This document shows, in pieces, positions 1-11,410 of a DNA stretch of 64,000 bases. Made by a program: the position numbers and the translations under genes. Source of the DNA: Areca catechu (Eukaryota > Streptophyta > Magnoliopsida > Arecales > Arecaceae). The notes beneath the pieces are model-generated. The model was not told the origin of the DNA and made no database searches. It was given only the letters and a program-made list of their open reading frames with translations. Within the stretch, counting starts at the first letter, position 1. The number at the start of each line of letters is the position of its first letter. The stretch spans positions 64,622,021 through 64,686,020 of the forward strand of contig CM038046.1 in the NCBI GenBank assembly GCA_021397845.1. Direction: 5' to 3'.

Positions 1-137
1 GTTATTTGTGTAGCCATCTGGGCCATGGATTGGGTTAGTTGCTCAATGAGTGCATTAATCTGGTCTTCAAGGTTATCCATGGGTTTAGCCAAAAGTGGAG
101 ATGGTGGGTGATATGAAACCCCTGATCTTGTGCTCAT
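1..137 (-). CDS. gag N-terminus of chromovirus element A (partial)
   Basis: About 45 codons of a capsid precursor that runs off the left edge. It opens with the MSTRSG box that also starts gag of elements C (10510), I (38372) and, as MCTRSG, H (44201). A proline-rich stretch (YHPPSP) and a leucine-spaced helix (MDNLEDQINALIEQL) follow, closest to gag of H. The start codon is chosen because MSTRxG is shared by the family and lies just after the leader. Nothing more of gag or pol is visible, so intactness cannot be judged. Confidence 0.65.
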   Translation of the reverse strand, partial: MSTRSGVSYHPPSPLLAKPMDNLEDQINALIEQLTQSMAQMATQI

Positions 138-994
138 GCAAGACTCGATTAGACCGACTACAGCTGACTAGACCTAGAGTCCAAACTAGATGCTCAATCA
201 GGGTGGCAAACTAGCCTATAGTAATCCTGTACTCAGCCGGGCAGGTGTAAGGGGAGTGTTAGGTCCCTGATTGCCAATTCTAGACACCAATCAGAGATTG
301 GCCAGGTAGGCAGACCTGCACACAAGCCCTTCGGGATTGAATCCCTGAACCACCGTTCTAGACACTGAGCACAAGGCACACACAGGTTAACTTGACACAG
401 TGATCTAACACTAACACATACCCGACCAGTTGGTGTCCCTAGCCCACTAGGGCAAATTAAGTCTAATCGATTTTAAGTTAGGCTTGGGACCGAATGCAAG
501 GGATGTGATTTTAGGCTAAGGAGAGGTGATCAAATCCTCCCCCCATCTGACATAGCAAGAGTGCCCTTAAAGGTAGATTATACAATGATGGCAGGCAGAT
601 GATGCAAATTAGGGTTAGATGTTTTAGTAGCTTTTATATATGTAAATTTTTTTTTTAGTATTTTCATAAATATAATAAAACTTTCAAATTATGGCCTAAT
701 GTGAAGAAAATATACTAAAATTAAAATATATGCAAAAGGGATACTAAACAAAACCCTAAACCTTCCAAAATTGTCTTGCTGAAAAACAGAGCCAAAAATT
801 TGCAGGCAGTATTTCCACTTGAAGAAAATTCACAGACCGAAATAATATCTGAAAAAAATCTAGAAAATACTGTGAATTATGCTGAACTCAAATAAATAGA
901 TTTCAGAAATTTTGGAGTTCAAGACAGAGAGAAATAACTAAATAAATAGAGCATATAAGGACTGAAAAATTGTAGAAAACAAGCCCTAATATAA
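138..994 (-). other. Untranslated leader of element A
   Basis: Non-coding sequence between the primer site and gag. It carries the two inverted repeats found in the other chromovirus leaders: CCAAT-cagag-ATTGG at 287-301 and CCCTAG-CCCA-CTAGGG at 437-452. The part nearer the LTR (600-990) is AT-rich and shows nothing else I recognise. Confidence 0.6.
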
Positions 995-1006
995 GCTCTG
1001 ATACCA
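995..1006 (-). promoter_or_regulatory. Primer binding site of element A (tRNA-iMet type)
   Basis: The minus strand reads TGGTATCAGAGC, complementary to the 3' end of plant initiator Met tRNA, and lies two bases inside the LTR edge at 1009. It would prime minus-strand DNA synthesis. Confidence 0.85.
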
Positions 1007-1008
1007 AA

Positions 1009-2273
1009 TGATGCGGGACTAATATGCATGCAATTCCTTTTGTATGTTTTATATGTTGGGTTAGGTGATTAATTCCCTAATTTCAGATCAAAATTAATTT
1101 TAGGGAGTTTTGTATGAATTTTTGAAGCCAAGTATGCAGATTAGAACCTAGAAAAGTACTAAAGAAGGATCGACGGGGCTGAGAAGCCTCGGTTAGTGCA
1201 AGTTCTCCTACAATATAAAGACTGGAGGAAGAGGGGTTGTACATGACAACGTCTGAAGTGCCCGGTGAAGATCGCAGCAAAGGGATCTCTCGTTCCTCGA
1301 CGGATGCGGCCTGGAAAACCGAGCCAAAGACCCGCGAGTACCCGGCTTTCTGCTCGGTGGTCCGATTGAGGCTTGGATGGAGTCGTTGGATTCGTAGGAA
1401 CTTGGGGACCTACAAATGACCTATCAGGGGTTAGAAAACTTAGAGGAAATCAAGAAAACAAAGAAAAATAGCAAAGGAAAGAAAGTTTTGGAGGGGGCTG
1501 TAAGGATGGTAGGCGGCAAGAAGATGTTAGCAAACACCTGGAAGAAGAACTCTCAAACCCCTTTATGCACACAGCAAGGTAATTACACAAAATAATATAA
1601 GAACTCAAGGTTTATTTCATATCAAAAATCAAGCTTCATACAAGAGGCTAGGGTCCCTTACATACACCCTTAACCTTGGGACCCAAGGAAGGGTACTTTA
1701 AACTTTACATAGGACTCCTTCTCCCTTTTAAACCCTAACTAGGAATACAAGGCAACCAAGGTAGAAATCCCTAAAGAACTTGGACTCCCTCTCCTTGTCT
1801 TGGTCGACCAAAGGGGTGACCATAAGTGGCCGACCAAGAGGAGGGTAATCATAAGAAGTGGAACCCTAATTCCTCTTCCTGGGCCTGGGCTAGCCCAGTT
1901 TGCTTCTGGCTGTATCAGGGCTTCAGGTTTGTTCCTGTTTTCATTTTCTCCTCCTAGGATCTTCAGGTCTTCAAGTTGGGTTGGATTTGGGCTCAACATC
2001 CATGTCTTCAATTAGGTTGGACTTGGTCTTCACGTGTATGATGTGGTCTTGAGTCTTCGATATGCTTGGACAGGACTTAAAAAAATAAAATTAGCTCGAC
2101 ATAAGCTGACTAATACTGAACTGAACTAGCTCAACATGAGCTGACTAATTATAGGACTCGAATAAAACAACTCAACTGGACTAAGCTTTATTACAGTGGA
2201 CTCAAATATCAATTATGTAATTCATAAAGGATTGAGAAGCCTCTGCCTTATTTTGGTGCCTTTAGTGTCCGCA
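1009..2273 (-). repeat. 5' LTR of element A
   Basis: Bounded by TG at 1009, beside the primer site, and by CA near 2273, where Tat integrase coding sequence of element B starts abruptly. About 1.27 kb. The inner edge is firm; the outer one is inferred from the loss of integrase homology. A segment near 1240-1330 (GTCTGAAGTGCCCG, then a GATGCGGCCTGG-like box) recurs in the LTRs of element H (29147 and 45333 regions), so the two LTRs share a module. Open frames inside it are not genes. The matching LTR would lie left of the window. Confidence 0.7.
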
Positions 2274-3333
2274 CAATCCGCTTCGTCATATTGCTCCACT
2301 CGCAGAGTCAGTAGGCTGAGCTCAATCGAGATAACCGCTTCCATCCCGAAGATGAGGTTGAATGGGGTCTCGTCCGTAGCTGTCCTTAGGGTAGTGTGGT
2401 ACGCCCAAAGGATACTCGGGAGCTCTTCTGCCCACCTCCCCTTGGCCTAGTCTAGTCTTGTCTTGTCTAGAGGCCTTGCATGATGGTCCTGTTCGTTACC
2501 TCAGCTTCTCCATTTGTCTGAGGATTCACTACCGAGGTGAAACGATGATGGATTCCAAGGTCATTGCAGAACTCCTCGAACTCCCGACAATCAAACTGGC
2601 ATCCGTTATCGGTGATGATGGTGTGGGGTAGGCCGAAATGGCAGATAATCGACTTCCAAAGGAATTTGGTGACATTTGCCTTCGTGATCCGGGCCAAGGG
2701 TTCGGCCTCGACCCACTTCGTGAAGTAGTCGATAGCTACGATCAAGAATTTTCAATGCATGGACGCCGGAGGAAAAGGTCCTAGGAGATCCATGCCCCAC
2801 TGAGCAAATGGCCATGGGGCAGAGAGCTAGGAGAGTGGAGCAGCAGGCTGACGTTGCACCACAGCATGCCGGTGACATCGGTCACACCTCTTGATGAAGT
2901 CAGCAGCATCTTCTGTCATCGTCTCCCAGAAATAGCCTTGATGGAGGGCCTTATATGCAAGCATTCTGCCCCCCACATGGTTCTCGCAGATGCCCTCGTG
3001 GATCTCCTGGAGCACGAGTGCAGCTTCTACGGGTCTCAGACACTTGAGGAGCAGGTAGGTGTAGGATCTCCGATATAGTATCCCATCCATCAATACGAAC
3101 CGTGCGGCCTTCTTCTTGATGAGGCCAGCCGCCATGCGGTCCTCTGGCAAGGTGCCGTTGGTGATGTACTCGATGTAGTTATCCATCCATCTGGGTTCTG
3201 GGATGACCTGCTGGACTTCCATGGATGTCTCATAGCTCGGGGCATTAAGATGCTCAATGTAAGCATGGCCTAGTGATGAGTTCGATATGGTTGCAAGGCA
3301 GGAGAGGGCGTCTACACGAGCACTTTCCCGCAA
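2274..3333 (-). pseudogene. Tat-type integrase of element B, 3' end cut by element A
   Basis: Inserts retroelement cDNA in the family. Residues encoded at 3333-2827 hold the zinc-binding N-domain (GYFWETM, CDRCHRH). The segment 2745-2467 holds the core, with MIVAIDYFTKWVEAEPLA, then a TIITDNGCQFD block with the second catalytic Asp, and NPQTNGEAEVTNR with the Glu. The C-terminal segment (WAEELPSILWAYHTT) continues through 2460-2280 and is cut by the LTR of A. A frame change between about 2745 and 2827 breaks the protein. Motif wording matches Tat/Retand integrases rather than the chromoviruses nearby. Confidence 0.8.
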
Positions 3334-3399
3334 GGGATATTGGAGACATTGAAGCGATGAAATCCTGTCGGGCTCATTCGCACGAGCTCCAGGTACCTT

Positions 3400-4189
3400 G
3401 CCATTTAGGGGTCCCGCGCCTCGTAATCCCCCGAGACCTGCCTGGCCACCAGCTGTGAGTCGGTGAAGACCCTGAGGCAGGCCACACCCAGCTCACGGGA
3501 CACTTTTAGCCCCACGAGGAGCGCTTCATACTCTGCCTAGTTATTGGCGGCGACGAACTGGAAGCGGAGCGCACACTCGGCGATGACCCCTTCACCGTTG
3601 TCAAGGATGAGTCCTGCTCCGCTCCCACCAGAGTTTGAGACTCCGTCCATGTGATGGATCCAAATGTCCTCCTCCGGTCCTAGTTCCGACTGCTGGTCCT
3701 GGGGGCTTTCTTCTGGCCCCTCGCCCAGGCCTGCACACTCAACCAAGAAATCAGCGAGTACCTGTGCCTTCATGGTCGACCTCGGCCTGTAGGTAATGTC
3801 GAACTCGCTGAGCTTGAGTGCCCACTTTGCCAGGCGCCCAGACATGTCAGGTCGGCTGAGCACCGCTTTCAGTGGTTGGTCCGTCAAGACCGCGATGGGG
3901 TGCACTTGGAAGTAAGGCCTAAGACGCTGAGCAGACACGATTAGCGCAAAAATCAGTTTCTCAGATCGAGAATACCTGTGTTCCACATCTCAGAAGAGTT
4001 TGCTCGTGTAGTACACCGGCCACTGCATCCATTTATCGTCTGTCCGAACCAGGACCGAACTGATAGCTTCCGGTGTGACCATAAGGTACAGGAGGAGCTC
4101 GTCACCTTCCTCTGGCCTGGAAAGCAATGGCGGGGATGCCAATGTCCTCTTCAGCTCCTCGAATACCTCCTGGCACTCCTTCGTCTAGG
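3400..4189 (-). pseudogene. RNase H and additional RNase H (aRNH) of element B
   Basis: The 5' part, next to the insertion of C, encodes the RT-linked RNase H (YYTSKLF, RYSRSEKLIFALI, DQPLKAVLSRPD). Downstream VLADFLVECAG leads into a second RNase H fold (WIHHMDGVSNSGGSGAGLIL, then AEYEALLVGL and FTDSQLVARQVSG). This extra domain is a published hallmark of the Tat lineage. In-frame stops occur, for example near 3537 and 4000. The reading continues on the far side of element C at 13012, so the insertion fell between RT and RNase H. Confidence 0.8.
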
Positions 4190-4194
4190 CAAAG
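4190..4194. repeat. Target-site duplication of element C (left copy)
   Basis: CAAAG, repeated exactly at 13007-13011 on the other side of element C. Confidence 0.9.
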
Positions 4195-4241
4195 TGATGC
4201 AGAACAAAGAACAAGGAAGCGTATGCGGAAGTAAATTTGAG

Positions 4242-4272
<31 letters not shown>

Positions 4273-5811
4273 ATATTTCAGAAATTGGCTTTGACTCAAA
4301 GTAAAGCTAAGCTAAGTTGAAGGAAACTAGGTAAGGATTGAAAGCACAATTTAGATGAAACTAAATTATCATAGTAGTTCAGAAGTAACGGATCGCTAGG
4401 GGTTGAGAAACTCCCAGACCTAGGGTTTCGCTCTGAACTTTCAACAGAACAGAAATAGAGAGGAGAGATGGTTTACTAACCAGACAGTGATCTTCTCAGA
4501 ATTTGGGTGGAAGAACTCTCTCGAGCAGATTGTGGGATCCTCGGAGTCGGCTATCTTCGCAATGGATCCTCCAATACTGGTCTTATGGTTTGGTCGGCTT
4601 CTCCTGGACTCAAGATCTGGGAAAAAAGAAAAACAAGTGATGGAATTCAGATACTCAAGAAAAGACTTACCAGGTTGAAGAACTTGAAAGCTGGAGTTGC
4701 TGAAATCAGGATTCTTCAGGAGGCTGATCTGACTTCCTCTTAGAATTGCTGTAGATCTGAAGTATCTGGACTGGAGCTACATGCTGGTGGTCGGCCTGGA
4801 CTTGGAGAGGGTGGCCGTGAGAAGTGGGATAGGCTAGGGCTTGGTGGAAAGAGAAGGGTGATGGCGGCTAGGGTTTGGGGGTGGAGTGGCTAACCTAGGG
4901 TTTGGGTTTTGGAGATCTCACACCTCCTCAAGGTTCCTAGGGAACCCAGATTTACTCCCTCACGGAGCTCAACACCTGGATGCAAGTGCGGAAGAGAGAA
5001 AACACAAAGTTTGCTCACAAAAAAATTTGGTTTCATTCATCTGATTGATTTAAACTTACAAGAGGGGTTTAATTTATAAGGCTTTACAAGGGAGTAGGGT
5101 TTTACATCTTCCCATGTGGGACTAAAGGAGGGGATCTACAAATCAGGATAATTCATACACATATGGTCGGCCAAGGTACCAAAAAAATTTGATTAGGGTT
5201 ATAAAAGGCAGGTAGATGGCGCCTCCTTGCTTGGATCTTCAAGAGGATTTTTTTCCTTCCATGGATCAACTCTTTTGGACTCCTCCTTTTCTTCCTCCCT
5301 AAGTCAAGGTCCTTCCCATCTTTGTTTTGGATTTTTTTGGCAGGTAGTGGGCGCCTCCTTGAAGTTCTCTCCAAGAGAATTTCTTCCCATTCTTACTTTG
5401 GTTCTTTTGGGAAAGTCTTGGCCGCCCCCTTGATTTGTGGACTCCTGGTGGATTTCTCCTCATCTGGCGCATGAGAGAAGGAAGCTGCTATATGTGGAGT
5501 GGGGACCAAAGGTTGCTGGATGTAGATATGGCACCCCCTGGACTCAGGCGTATGGCTGGGAGTGTGGCTGGGAGTGTGGCGCCCACTTGCTAGGCCTTGG
5601 AAGAAAATGCAACACCCCAGGTTGAAACCCTAGTCCACTACTGAGTCAACATGACTCAACAAAATAAAATGCAGGTAATGTAGACTCAAGCTAAATTGAG
5701 TTGATCTAGTCAACTTTTATTACAAACCAAAAACCCTAATTCTTCGGGCAAGGTTAATCAGAGATCCAGATGGAGCTCTGAAGTCTTCTTCTGAGTCTGG
5801 TGCCCGCACCA
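4195..5811 (-). repeat. 3' LTR of element C
   Basis: Begins TGATGCAGAACAAAG and ends TGCCCGCACCA. The same sequence occurs at 11411-13006 and, as relatives, in elements I and D. It contains a long poly-T run near 4250-4271 and an AT-rich promoter (see 5071). The region beyond 5811 reads, on the minus strand, as a purine-rich CTGGGAGAA just before the LTR, which fits the plus-strand primer. The repeated GGCGCCTCC-like boxes at 5219-5360 belong to a short imperfect repeat in U3. Confidence 0.92.
5071..5078 (-). promoter_or_regulatory. Probable TATA box in 3' LTR of C
   Basis: The minus strand reads TATAAATT followed by an AAACCCCTCTTG start-like region. The same box stands at 12279-12286 in the 5' LTR, 16650-16657 in solo LTR D, and 32875-32882 and 40154-40161 in element I. 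Confidence 0.6.
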
Positions 5812-5829
5812 ATTCTCCCAGGGTGGGAG

Positions 5830-7529
5830 GAACTCGACCCTGTCGAGTATGGATCAAGTTGGCTCTGGTATCTCTCCAAGAGGTCTGGGTCCAGCTTTTG
5901 TAATTCTTCTCGGGAGATCCAAGAGTTATCAGAATCTGGCCTTCTTAGCCAACGGACCCTGTATCTTTGGTATCCTCGATTACGAGTAGAGATAACCTGA
6001 TCATCCAGGATCTTTTCAATCTACTCTTTCCTCAAAGGCCAATTTGTTGGTGAACACACAGGGTCAGGTTCACTCTCAAGAGCAGGATTAGGTTCAAAAG
6101 CCTCACTGGGAATCACAGCTGGCTCCTTATACTCTACTAGGTCTGTAATGTTGAAAGTGGAGCTAATGCCTAGTTCTGGCGGTAACTCGAGCACATAGGC
6201 ATTGGATCCTACTCTCTTTACCACTCTAAATGGTCCAGCTCCCCTAGCATGTAACTTTCTAACGGTTCCAGGAGGAAACCATTCAGGCCTTAACCTAATC
6301 ATTACATAGTCTCCTTCTTCAAAAGTTTTGACTCGTCTTTGAGAATCAGCCAATTTCTTATAAGTTTCATTACTTAAATTTATTTTGGCTTGAATTTCTT
6401 TATGCAAGTCTTTTATATGCTGTGCAAAAACTTCGGCAGACTCGGAGACCCGTGTGTGGACTGGTAAAGGAGCTAGGTCAAGAGGTGTGTGGGGTTTGTA
6501 ACCATGCACAATTTCAAATGGACTCTTACCCGTAGACCTATTGACCGAGTCATTATATGCAAATTCAGCTCTAGGTAAGTACAAATCCCAGTTCCTAATG
6601 TTTTCACCAACAAGACACCTTAGCAGATTGCCTAAACTACGGTTCACTACTTCGGTTTGGCCGTCAGTCTGGGGATGATAGGCAGTTGAAAACTTAAGTT
6701 TCGTCCCTAACTTATGCCAAAGGGTTTTCCAGAAATAGCTGGTGAACCGAACATCCCTATCTGAAACAATGGTCTTGGGTAGGCCATGGAGTCGAACTAT
6801 CTCATTAAAGAACAGGGTGGCTACCTTAGATGCATCAAATGTTTGGGAACAAGGCAAGAAATGGGCCATCTTGGAAAATCGGTCTACTACAACACAGATA
6901 GAGTCATGCCTCCTCTGGGTCTTAGGCAAACCTAACACAAAGTCCATGCTCACATCTTGCCAAGGACGATCTGGGACAAGGAGTGGGGTATAAAGGCCGG
7001 TGTTCTGTTTTCGCTGTTTGGCAACAGCGCAGGTCCGACACCTAGCCACAATGTGTGCTACATCTCTTTTTAAGCTAGGCCAGAAAAAATGGTCTTCAAT
7101 AGCCAGGGTGGTCTTATCTTTTCCGAAATGGCCAGCTAAACCTCCAGCATGAGTTTCCCAAATCAAGAATTCCCTAAGAGAGGTTCTAGGGATGCAAAGC
7201 CTATTCTTAAAGAACAGAAAGCCATCTAAAAGGGAATAATCCTTTTGTTCACTAGATGGTCCTTGAGTTAGATCCTGGTATACAGTCTTGAAATCTGGAC
7301 ATGACTCATATTCTTCTTTGATTTGCTCAAACCCTATGACTTCAGCCCTAACAGAATTCAACAACAAAGATCGACGACTAAGGGAATCAGCTACCTTATT
7401 TTCAGACCCAGCCTTATGCTTCAAAACAAAAGTATAGGACTGGATATACTCTACCCACTTAGCATGCCTAGGGTTAAGCTTCTTCCGAGAATTCAAGAAT
7501 CTAAGAGCCTCATGGTCCGAAAACAGCAC
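5830..7529 (-). pseudogene. RNase H end, integrase and chromodomain of element C
   Basis: One frame runs 7529 to 6021. Numbering from the Met at 7529: the end of RNase H to about residue 60, the integrase zinc domain with H127, H134, C164, C167, the core with D196, D257 and E293 (35 residues between the last two, the DD35E spacing), and the GTRxLHxRGAGPF C-domain near 400. A TAG at 6021-6023 stands where the copy in I has CAG. After it the same frame continues to about 5830 through a chromodomain (RYRVRWLRRPDSDNSW), which in chromoviruses directs insertion to marked chromatin. A 1-bp loss near 7529-7535 separates this frame from RT. Confidence 0.88.
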
Positions 7530-8716
7530 AATTCTTGCGGTAGCAAATAATGTCTCCAGTAATGCAAAGCTTGCACTATCGCATAAAATTCCTTATCATA
7601 GGTAGAATACCTAAGTTTAGCATCATTAAGTTTTTCACTAAAGAATGCTACGGGATGGTTCTCTTGGCTTAGGACTCCACCTATACCTACTCCTGAAGCA
7701 TCACAAGCAACCTCAAATACCTTTGAAAAGTCCAGTAGCCTTAAAATGGGTGCTTCGGTCATCCTATCCTTAAGATCTAGGAAGGCTTTATGGGCTGCTT
7801 TGGTCCACTGAAATTCTCCCTTCATAATGCAGTCTGTGATAGGAGCAACTACGGTACTAAACCCCTTGATGAATCGCCTATAGAAGGTAGCCAAGCCATG
7901 GAAACTTCTGACTTCATGCACACTGGTCGGCTCTGGCCATTCTACTATGGACCTAATCTTTTCAGGATCGGTAGCCACGCCGTCAGGGGTTACAACAAAT
8001 CCAAGGAAGATAATTCTACTAGTCATAAATTCACACTTTTTGAGATTACCGTAGAGACTATCATTCCTCAAAACTTGGCAGACTTGTCTAAGGTGGCCTA
8101 GGTGATCTGCTGGGGTCTTACTATAGATCAGGATGTCATCAAAATAGACCACTACAAACTTCCCTATGAAAGCTCTAAGTACCTGGGTCATAATCCTCAT
8201 GAAAGTACTAGGGGCATTGGACAATCCAAAAGGCATAACAACCCATTCATAGAGACCATCCTTAGTTTTGAAGGCGGTTTTCCACTTATCCCCTGGTCTA
8301 ATCCTAACCTGATGATGGCCGCCCTTGAGATCAATTTTAGAAAAAACCATGGCACCGGCCATCATATCTAGCATGTCATCTAGTCTAGGGATGGGGAACC
8401 TATACTTGATTGTGATTTTATTGATGGCACGACTGTCAACACACATCCTCCACGTGCCATCCTTCTTCGGGGTTAGAAGTGCAGGGACTGCACAAGGGCT
8501 AAGACTCTCTCTAATGAACCCCTTCCTCAACAATTCGCCAACCTGCTTTTGCAGCTCTTTATGCTTAGATGGATTCATCCTATAATAGGGCAAGTTGGGC
8601 AATGTAGCTCCTGGGACTAAATCTATGGAATGCTGAATATCCCTAAGAGGTGGAAGGTGGTCTGGCAGATCCTCGGGAAAAACATCCTCAAACTCTTCTA
8701 ATAAAGGCTTAACTTC
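7493..8716 (-). pseudogene. Reverse transcriptase and RNase H of element C
   Basis: Open frame from the gag stop (8717) to about 7493. It carries the RT blocks in order: SPCAVPALLTPKKDGTWRMC, the DSRAINKI and FPIPRLDDMLD blocks, MVFSKIDLKGGHHQVRI, MPFGLSNAPSTF, and the catalytic YFDD box (VVYFDDILIYS). RNase H follows (FEVACDASGVGIGGVLSQ, FFSEKLNDAKLRYSTYDKE). The usual SGYHQ is GGHHQ here, a change near but not in the active site. Near 7531 the sequence lacks one base compared with H, shifting RNase H out of frame; element I has the same lesion. Confidence 0.92.
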
Positions 8717-10510
8717 CTAAGGAGGCTCTGAGGGTGTAGGAGTCCTAAGTTCCTTAGCAGCCAACATCCAAATGGGTGAACCACTATGAATCTCTTGTTC
8801 TAGATCCTTGGCACTAATTAGGTTCACTCCAGTCTTCATTTCTCTGACCTTACTGGTTCCTTTAGCTACCTTGTCCTTAGGTGGGACTGAATGGATTGTG
8901 ATTTTCTTCCGATTGAAACTAAAGACACAGGTGTTAGATTTTCCTAAGAGGGTGGCATCATGATCATACAACCAAGGTCTTCCAAGAATTATACTGCTCA
9001 CCCCCATGGGCAAGACATCACACCAAATCTTCTCTTGATAGGATTGCATTTGGATTTGGACCTGACATCTAGACTGGATGGGTATAGAGGTAGAGTCTAC
9101 CCAAGAAACCTTATAGGGGTTGGGGTGGGGGACTGGGGTTAAGCCTAACATTTTGACAGTGCTAGTAGAAATGGCATTCACACAGCTCCCACTATCTATG
9201 ATGATTTTACAAACCTTATCCGCTAGTTTAAGGAAAGTCTGTAGGATGTTAGTCCTACGCCAATCTTCCTGAACTTTAGTCTGGGACAGGATGCATCTCA
9301 CAACCCCTAAGTGGTCAGACTCAGTGGATTCTTCCTCTCCTTCATACTCATCAACCAAATTCATTCTGGCCTCATAAACTTCTTCTTCAAACTCCTCATT
9401 AGGCTCGGAATTCTCCTCTCCTCCCTCTTCTATATATAGGGACGTACGATGGCACTGGCTAGAAACATGACCTACCTTATGACACTTAAAACAAGCTATG
9501 GCTGTGCACTGATTGGAGATATGACCGGGCTTCTGGCACTTAAAATAGACGATACTAGGGGTTCTCTGGGTGTCAGGTGCCTTACCTTTGTCCATGGGCC
9601 TAGGGGTGGGGATACCCTGATTAGGCTTGCTAGGGGTAACTTGGCTAGGTCCATTTCTTGGGATTGGGGCACTAACCCTAGATGGCATGGGTCCTCTCTG
9701 AAACTTCTCAGTGTTCAGTGCAATCTGATAGGCTTGGTCTAGGTCAGTAACCTCTTTCAGAAACAACTCTCTCTTAATATCTTCCCTAAGCCCATTCCTA
9801 AATCTAGACAAAGTGACTTCATGGGCTTCACTCACATCACATCTCATTAGGTATTCATCAAAGGTGGTTATGTAGTCTGAAACAGATCGATTCCCTAGTT
9901 TCAAAGTCTGCCATTGGTCTAACAGATTTTGCTGGTATGAAATGGGTAGGTACTTGTCTCTAAGCTTTTCTTTCATACCCTGCCAAGTGGTTATGGGCTC
10001 TACATTTCGTCTTCTAGTGGTCAGCTCAATGTTCCCCCAGTATAACCTAGCTTGACGTATTAATTTCATCTTGGCAAACTTGAATTTCCTCTCCTCAGAC
10101 ATAGCATACCACTCAAAGTACTGGTCCATCTCACCCTCCCAATCAGAATACACCTTAGGATTTAAACTACCATCAAAAGTTGGTGCATCTAACTTGATGT
10201 TCCGAATGAACCTATCATCTCTATCCTCAGGTTCTGGGTCAGGCCTCCTATGATTAGGTTCAGGATCTCGGTATAAAGGTCTTCTAGGCTCTTGGTGTGG
10301 GTGAGGTTGAGGCACATTAAAATCTGGGTCAGGAGTCCAATTCCGATGCCTAGGTTCCTCAAGTACTTGGACTCGATCCCTAAGCTGGGCAAAATTCTCA
10401 TTCATATCCTGACTTAATTTGTTCATACTCTCAGTAAGAGCTCTAACCATGGCCTCTAAATCAGGTTGGGTTTGACCAGGTTGGTAGGGTACTCCATTCC
10501 GGGTAGACAT
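8717..10510 (-). CDS. gag-protease of element C
   Basis: Open for about 597 codons from the MSTRNG start at 10510; a Met five codons upstream is less likely because the family starts with MSTR. Capsid region with FDGSLNPKVYSDWEGEMDQY (about 113-132) and the GNRSVSDYITTFDEYLMRC block. Two zinc knuckles lie near residues 322-353; the first has Tyr in place of its first Cys (VYFKCQKPGHISNQC), the second is canonical (CFKCHKVGHVSSQC). An acidic linker and the aspartic protease follow, with IIDSGS near 439. Twelve residues present in the gag of I are absent after SQD. The TAG at 8717-8719 replaces a CAG that I keeps, so gag-protease is cut from RT by one base change. Confidence 0.88.
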   Translation of the reverse strand: MSTRNGVPYQPGQTQPDLEAMVRALTESMNKLSQDMNENFAQLRDRVQVLEEPRHRNWTPDPDFNVPQPHPHQEPRRPLYRDPEPNHRRPDPEPEDRDDRFIRNIKLDAPTFDGSLNPKVYSDWEGEMDQYFEWYAMSEERKFKFAKMKLIRQARLYWGNIELTTRRRNVEPITTWQGMKEKLRDKYLPISYQQNLLDQWQTLKLGNRSVSDYITTFDEYLMRCDVSEAHEVTLSRFRNGLREDIKRELFLKEVTDLDQAYQIALNTEKFQRGPMPSRVSAPIPRNGPSQVTPSKPNQGIPTPRPMDKGKAPDTQRTPSIVYFKCQKPGHISNQCTAIACFKCHKVGHVSSQCHRTSLYIEEGGEENSEPNEEFEEEVYEARMNLVDEYEGEEESTESDHLGVVRCILSQTKVQEDWRRTNILQTFLKLADKVCKIIIDSGSCVNAISTSTVKMLGLTPVPHPNPYKVSWVDSTSIPIQSRCQVQIQMQSYQEKIWCDVLPMGVSSIILGRPWLYDHDATLLGKSNTCVFSFNRKKITIHSVPPKDKVAKGTSKVREMKTGVNLISAKDLEQEIHSGSPIWMLAAKELRTPTPSEPP

Positions 10511-11394
10511 GATGCAATCAAGCACACAAAATGAGACTCAACTGAACGACTACGGGCTAACTAGACCTAGAGTCCAAACTAGGTGCCCAATCAGAGTGGC
10601 AAGCTAGCCTGTAGTAACTCAGGACTCAGCCAGGCAGGTGTAAGGGGAGTGTTAGGTCCCTGAATGCCAATCCTAGACACCAATAAGAGATTGGCCAGGT
10701 AGGCGGACCAGCATACAAGCCCTTCGGGATGGAATCCCTGAACCACCGTTCTAGACACTGAGTACAAAGCACACACAGAGTAACCAGACAAACTGACTCA
10801 ACACTAGCCTTGACCCGACTTGTTGATGTCCCTAGCCCACTAGGGCAAATTAGGTCTAATCAATTTTTAGATTAAAGTCTTAGGTTCGAATGAAGGGGTG
10901 GTGGTTTTGGGCTAAGGAGAGGTTATCAACTCCTCCCCTTATCTTAGATGCTCAAATACCCTTAAGATGAATTAAGAGATGAACACTCAAAAATAAATGG
11001 ATTGCAGAACATAAAAAATAGAGTTACAGTAATTTAATTCTCAGAAATTGCACGGAAATCAATAAATTATGGAAAAATTATGAAAATTAGATTCAATAAT
11101 ACTGGTTTCAACAAAACAAAAATCACAAAATTTGGAGTTACTTGCAGTGAGAAATAATTCCTCCAACAGGATAGTTATGGGCTGAAAATAGAGCACTTCC
11201 ACGTTTACAATTCCTGCTATGAAGTTATAACCCAACGGATCCCCTACACGCCCTAGGAACACCCGTGGAATGGGAAGAGGAGGTTTGCACCTCACTTCAT
11301 TCCTAGGACCGGATGTCCTGGGGAGACTACTTCGAGCAGACAAAGTAAAAAGAGAGAGACTCAAATAAGCAATCAAACAGAAACCCTAGACAGG
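10511..11394 (-). other. Untranslated leader of element C
   Basis: About 880 bp between primer site and gag with no open frame of note. It holds CCAAT-aagag-ATTGG at 10680-10694 and CCCTAG-CCCA-CTAGGG at 10830-10845, both conserved with A, H and I, plus a GGAGAGG...CCTCC inverted box near 10915-10940. Confidence 0.7.
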
Positions 11395-11406
11395 GCTCTG
11401 ATACCA
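11395..11406 (-). promoter_or_regulatory. Primer binding site of element C (tRNA-iMet type)
   Basis: The minus strand reads TGGTATCAGAGC (continuing CC), four bases from the LTR edge at 11411. Confidence 0.9.
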
Positions 11407-11410
11407 AAAA

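Noticed and set aside
4250..4271. Long poly-T run as a sign of a LINE or SINE tail
   Set aside because: It lies at a fixed place inside every C/I-type LTR (4250, 11463, 32065, 39335 regions, and as poly-A in D), so it is an LTR feature whose length drifts.
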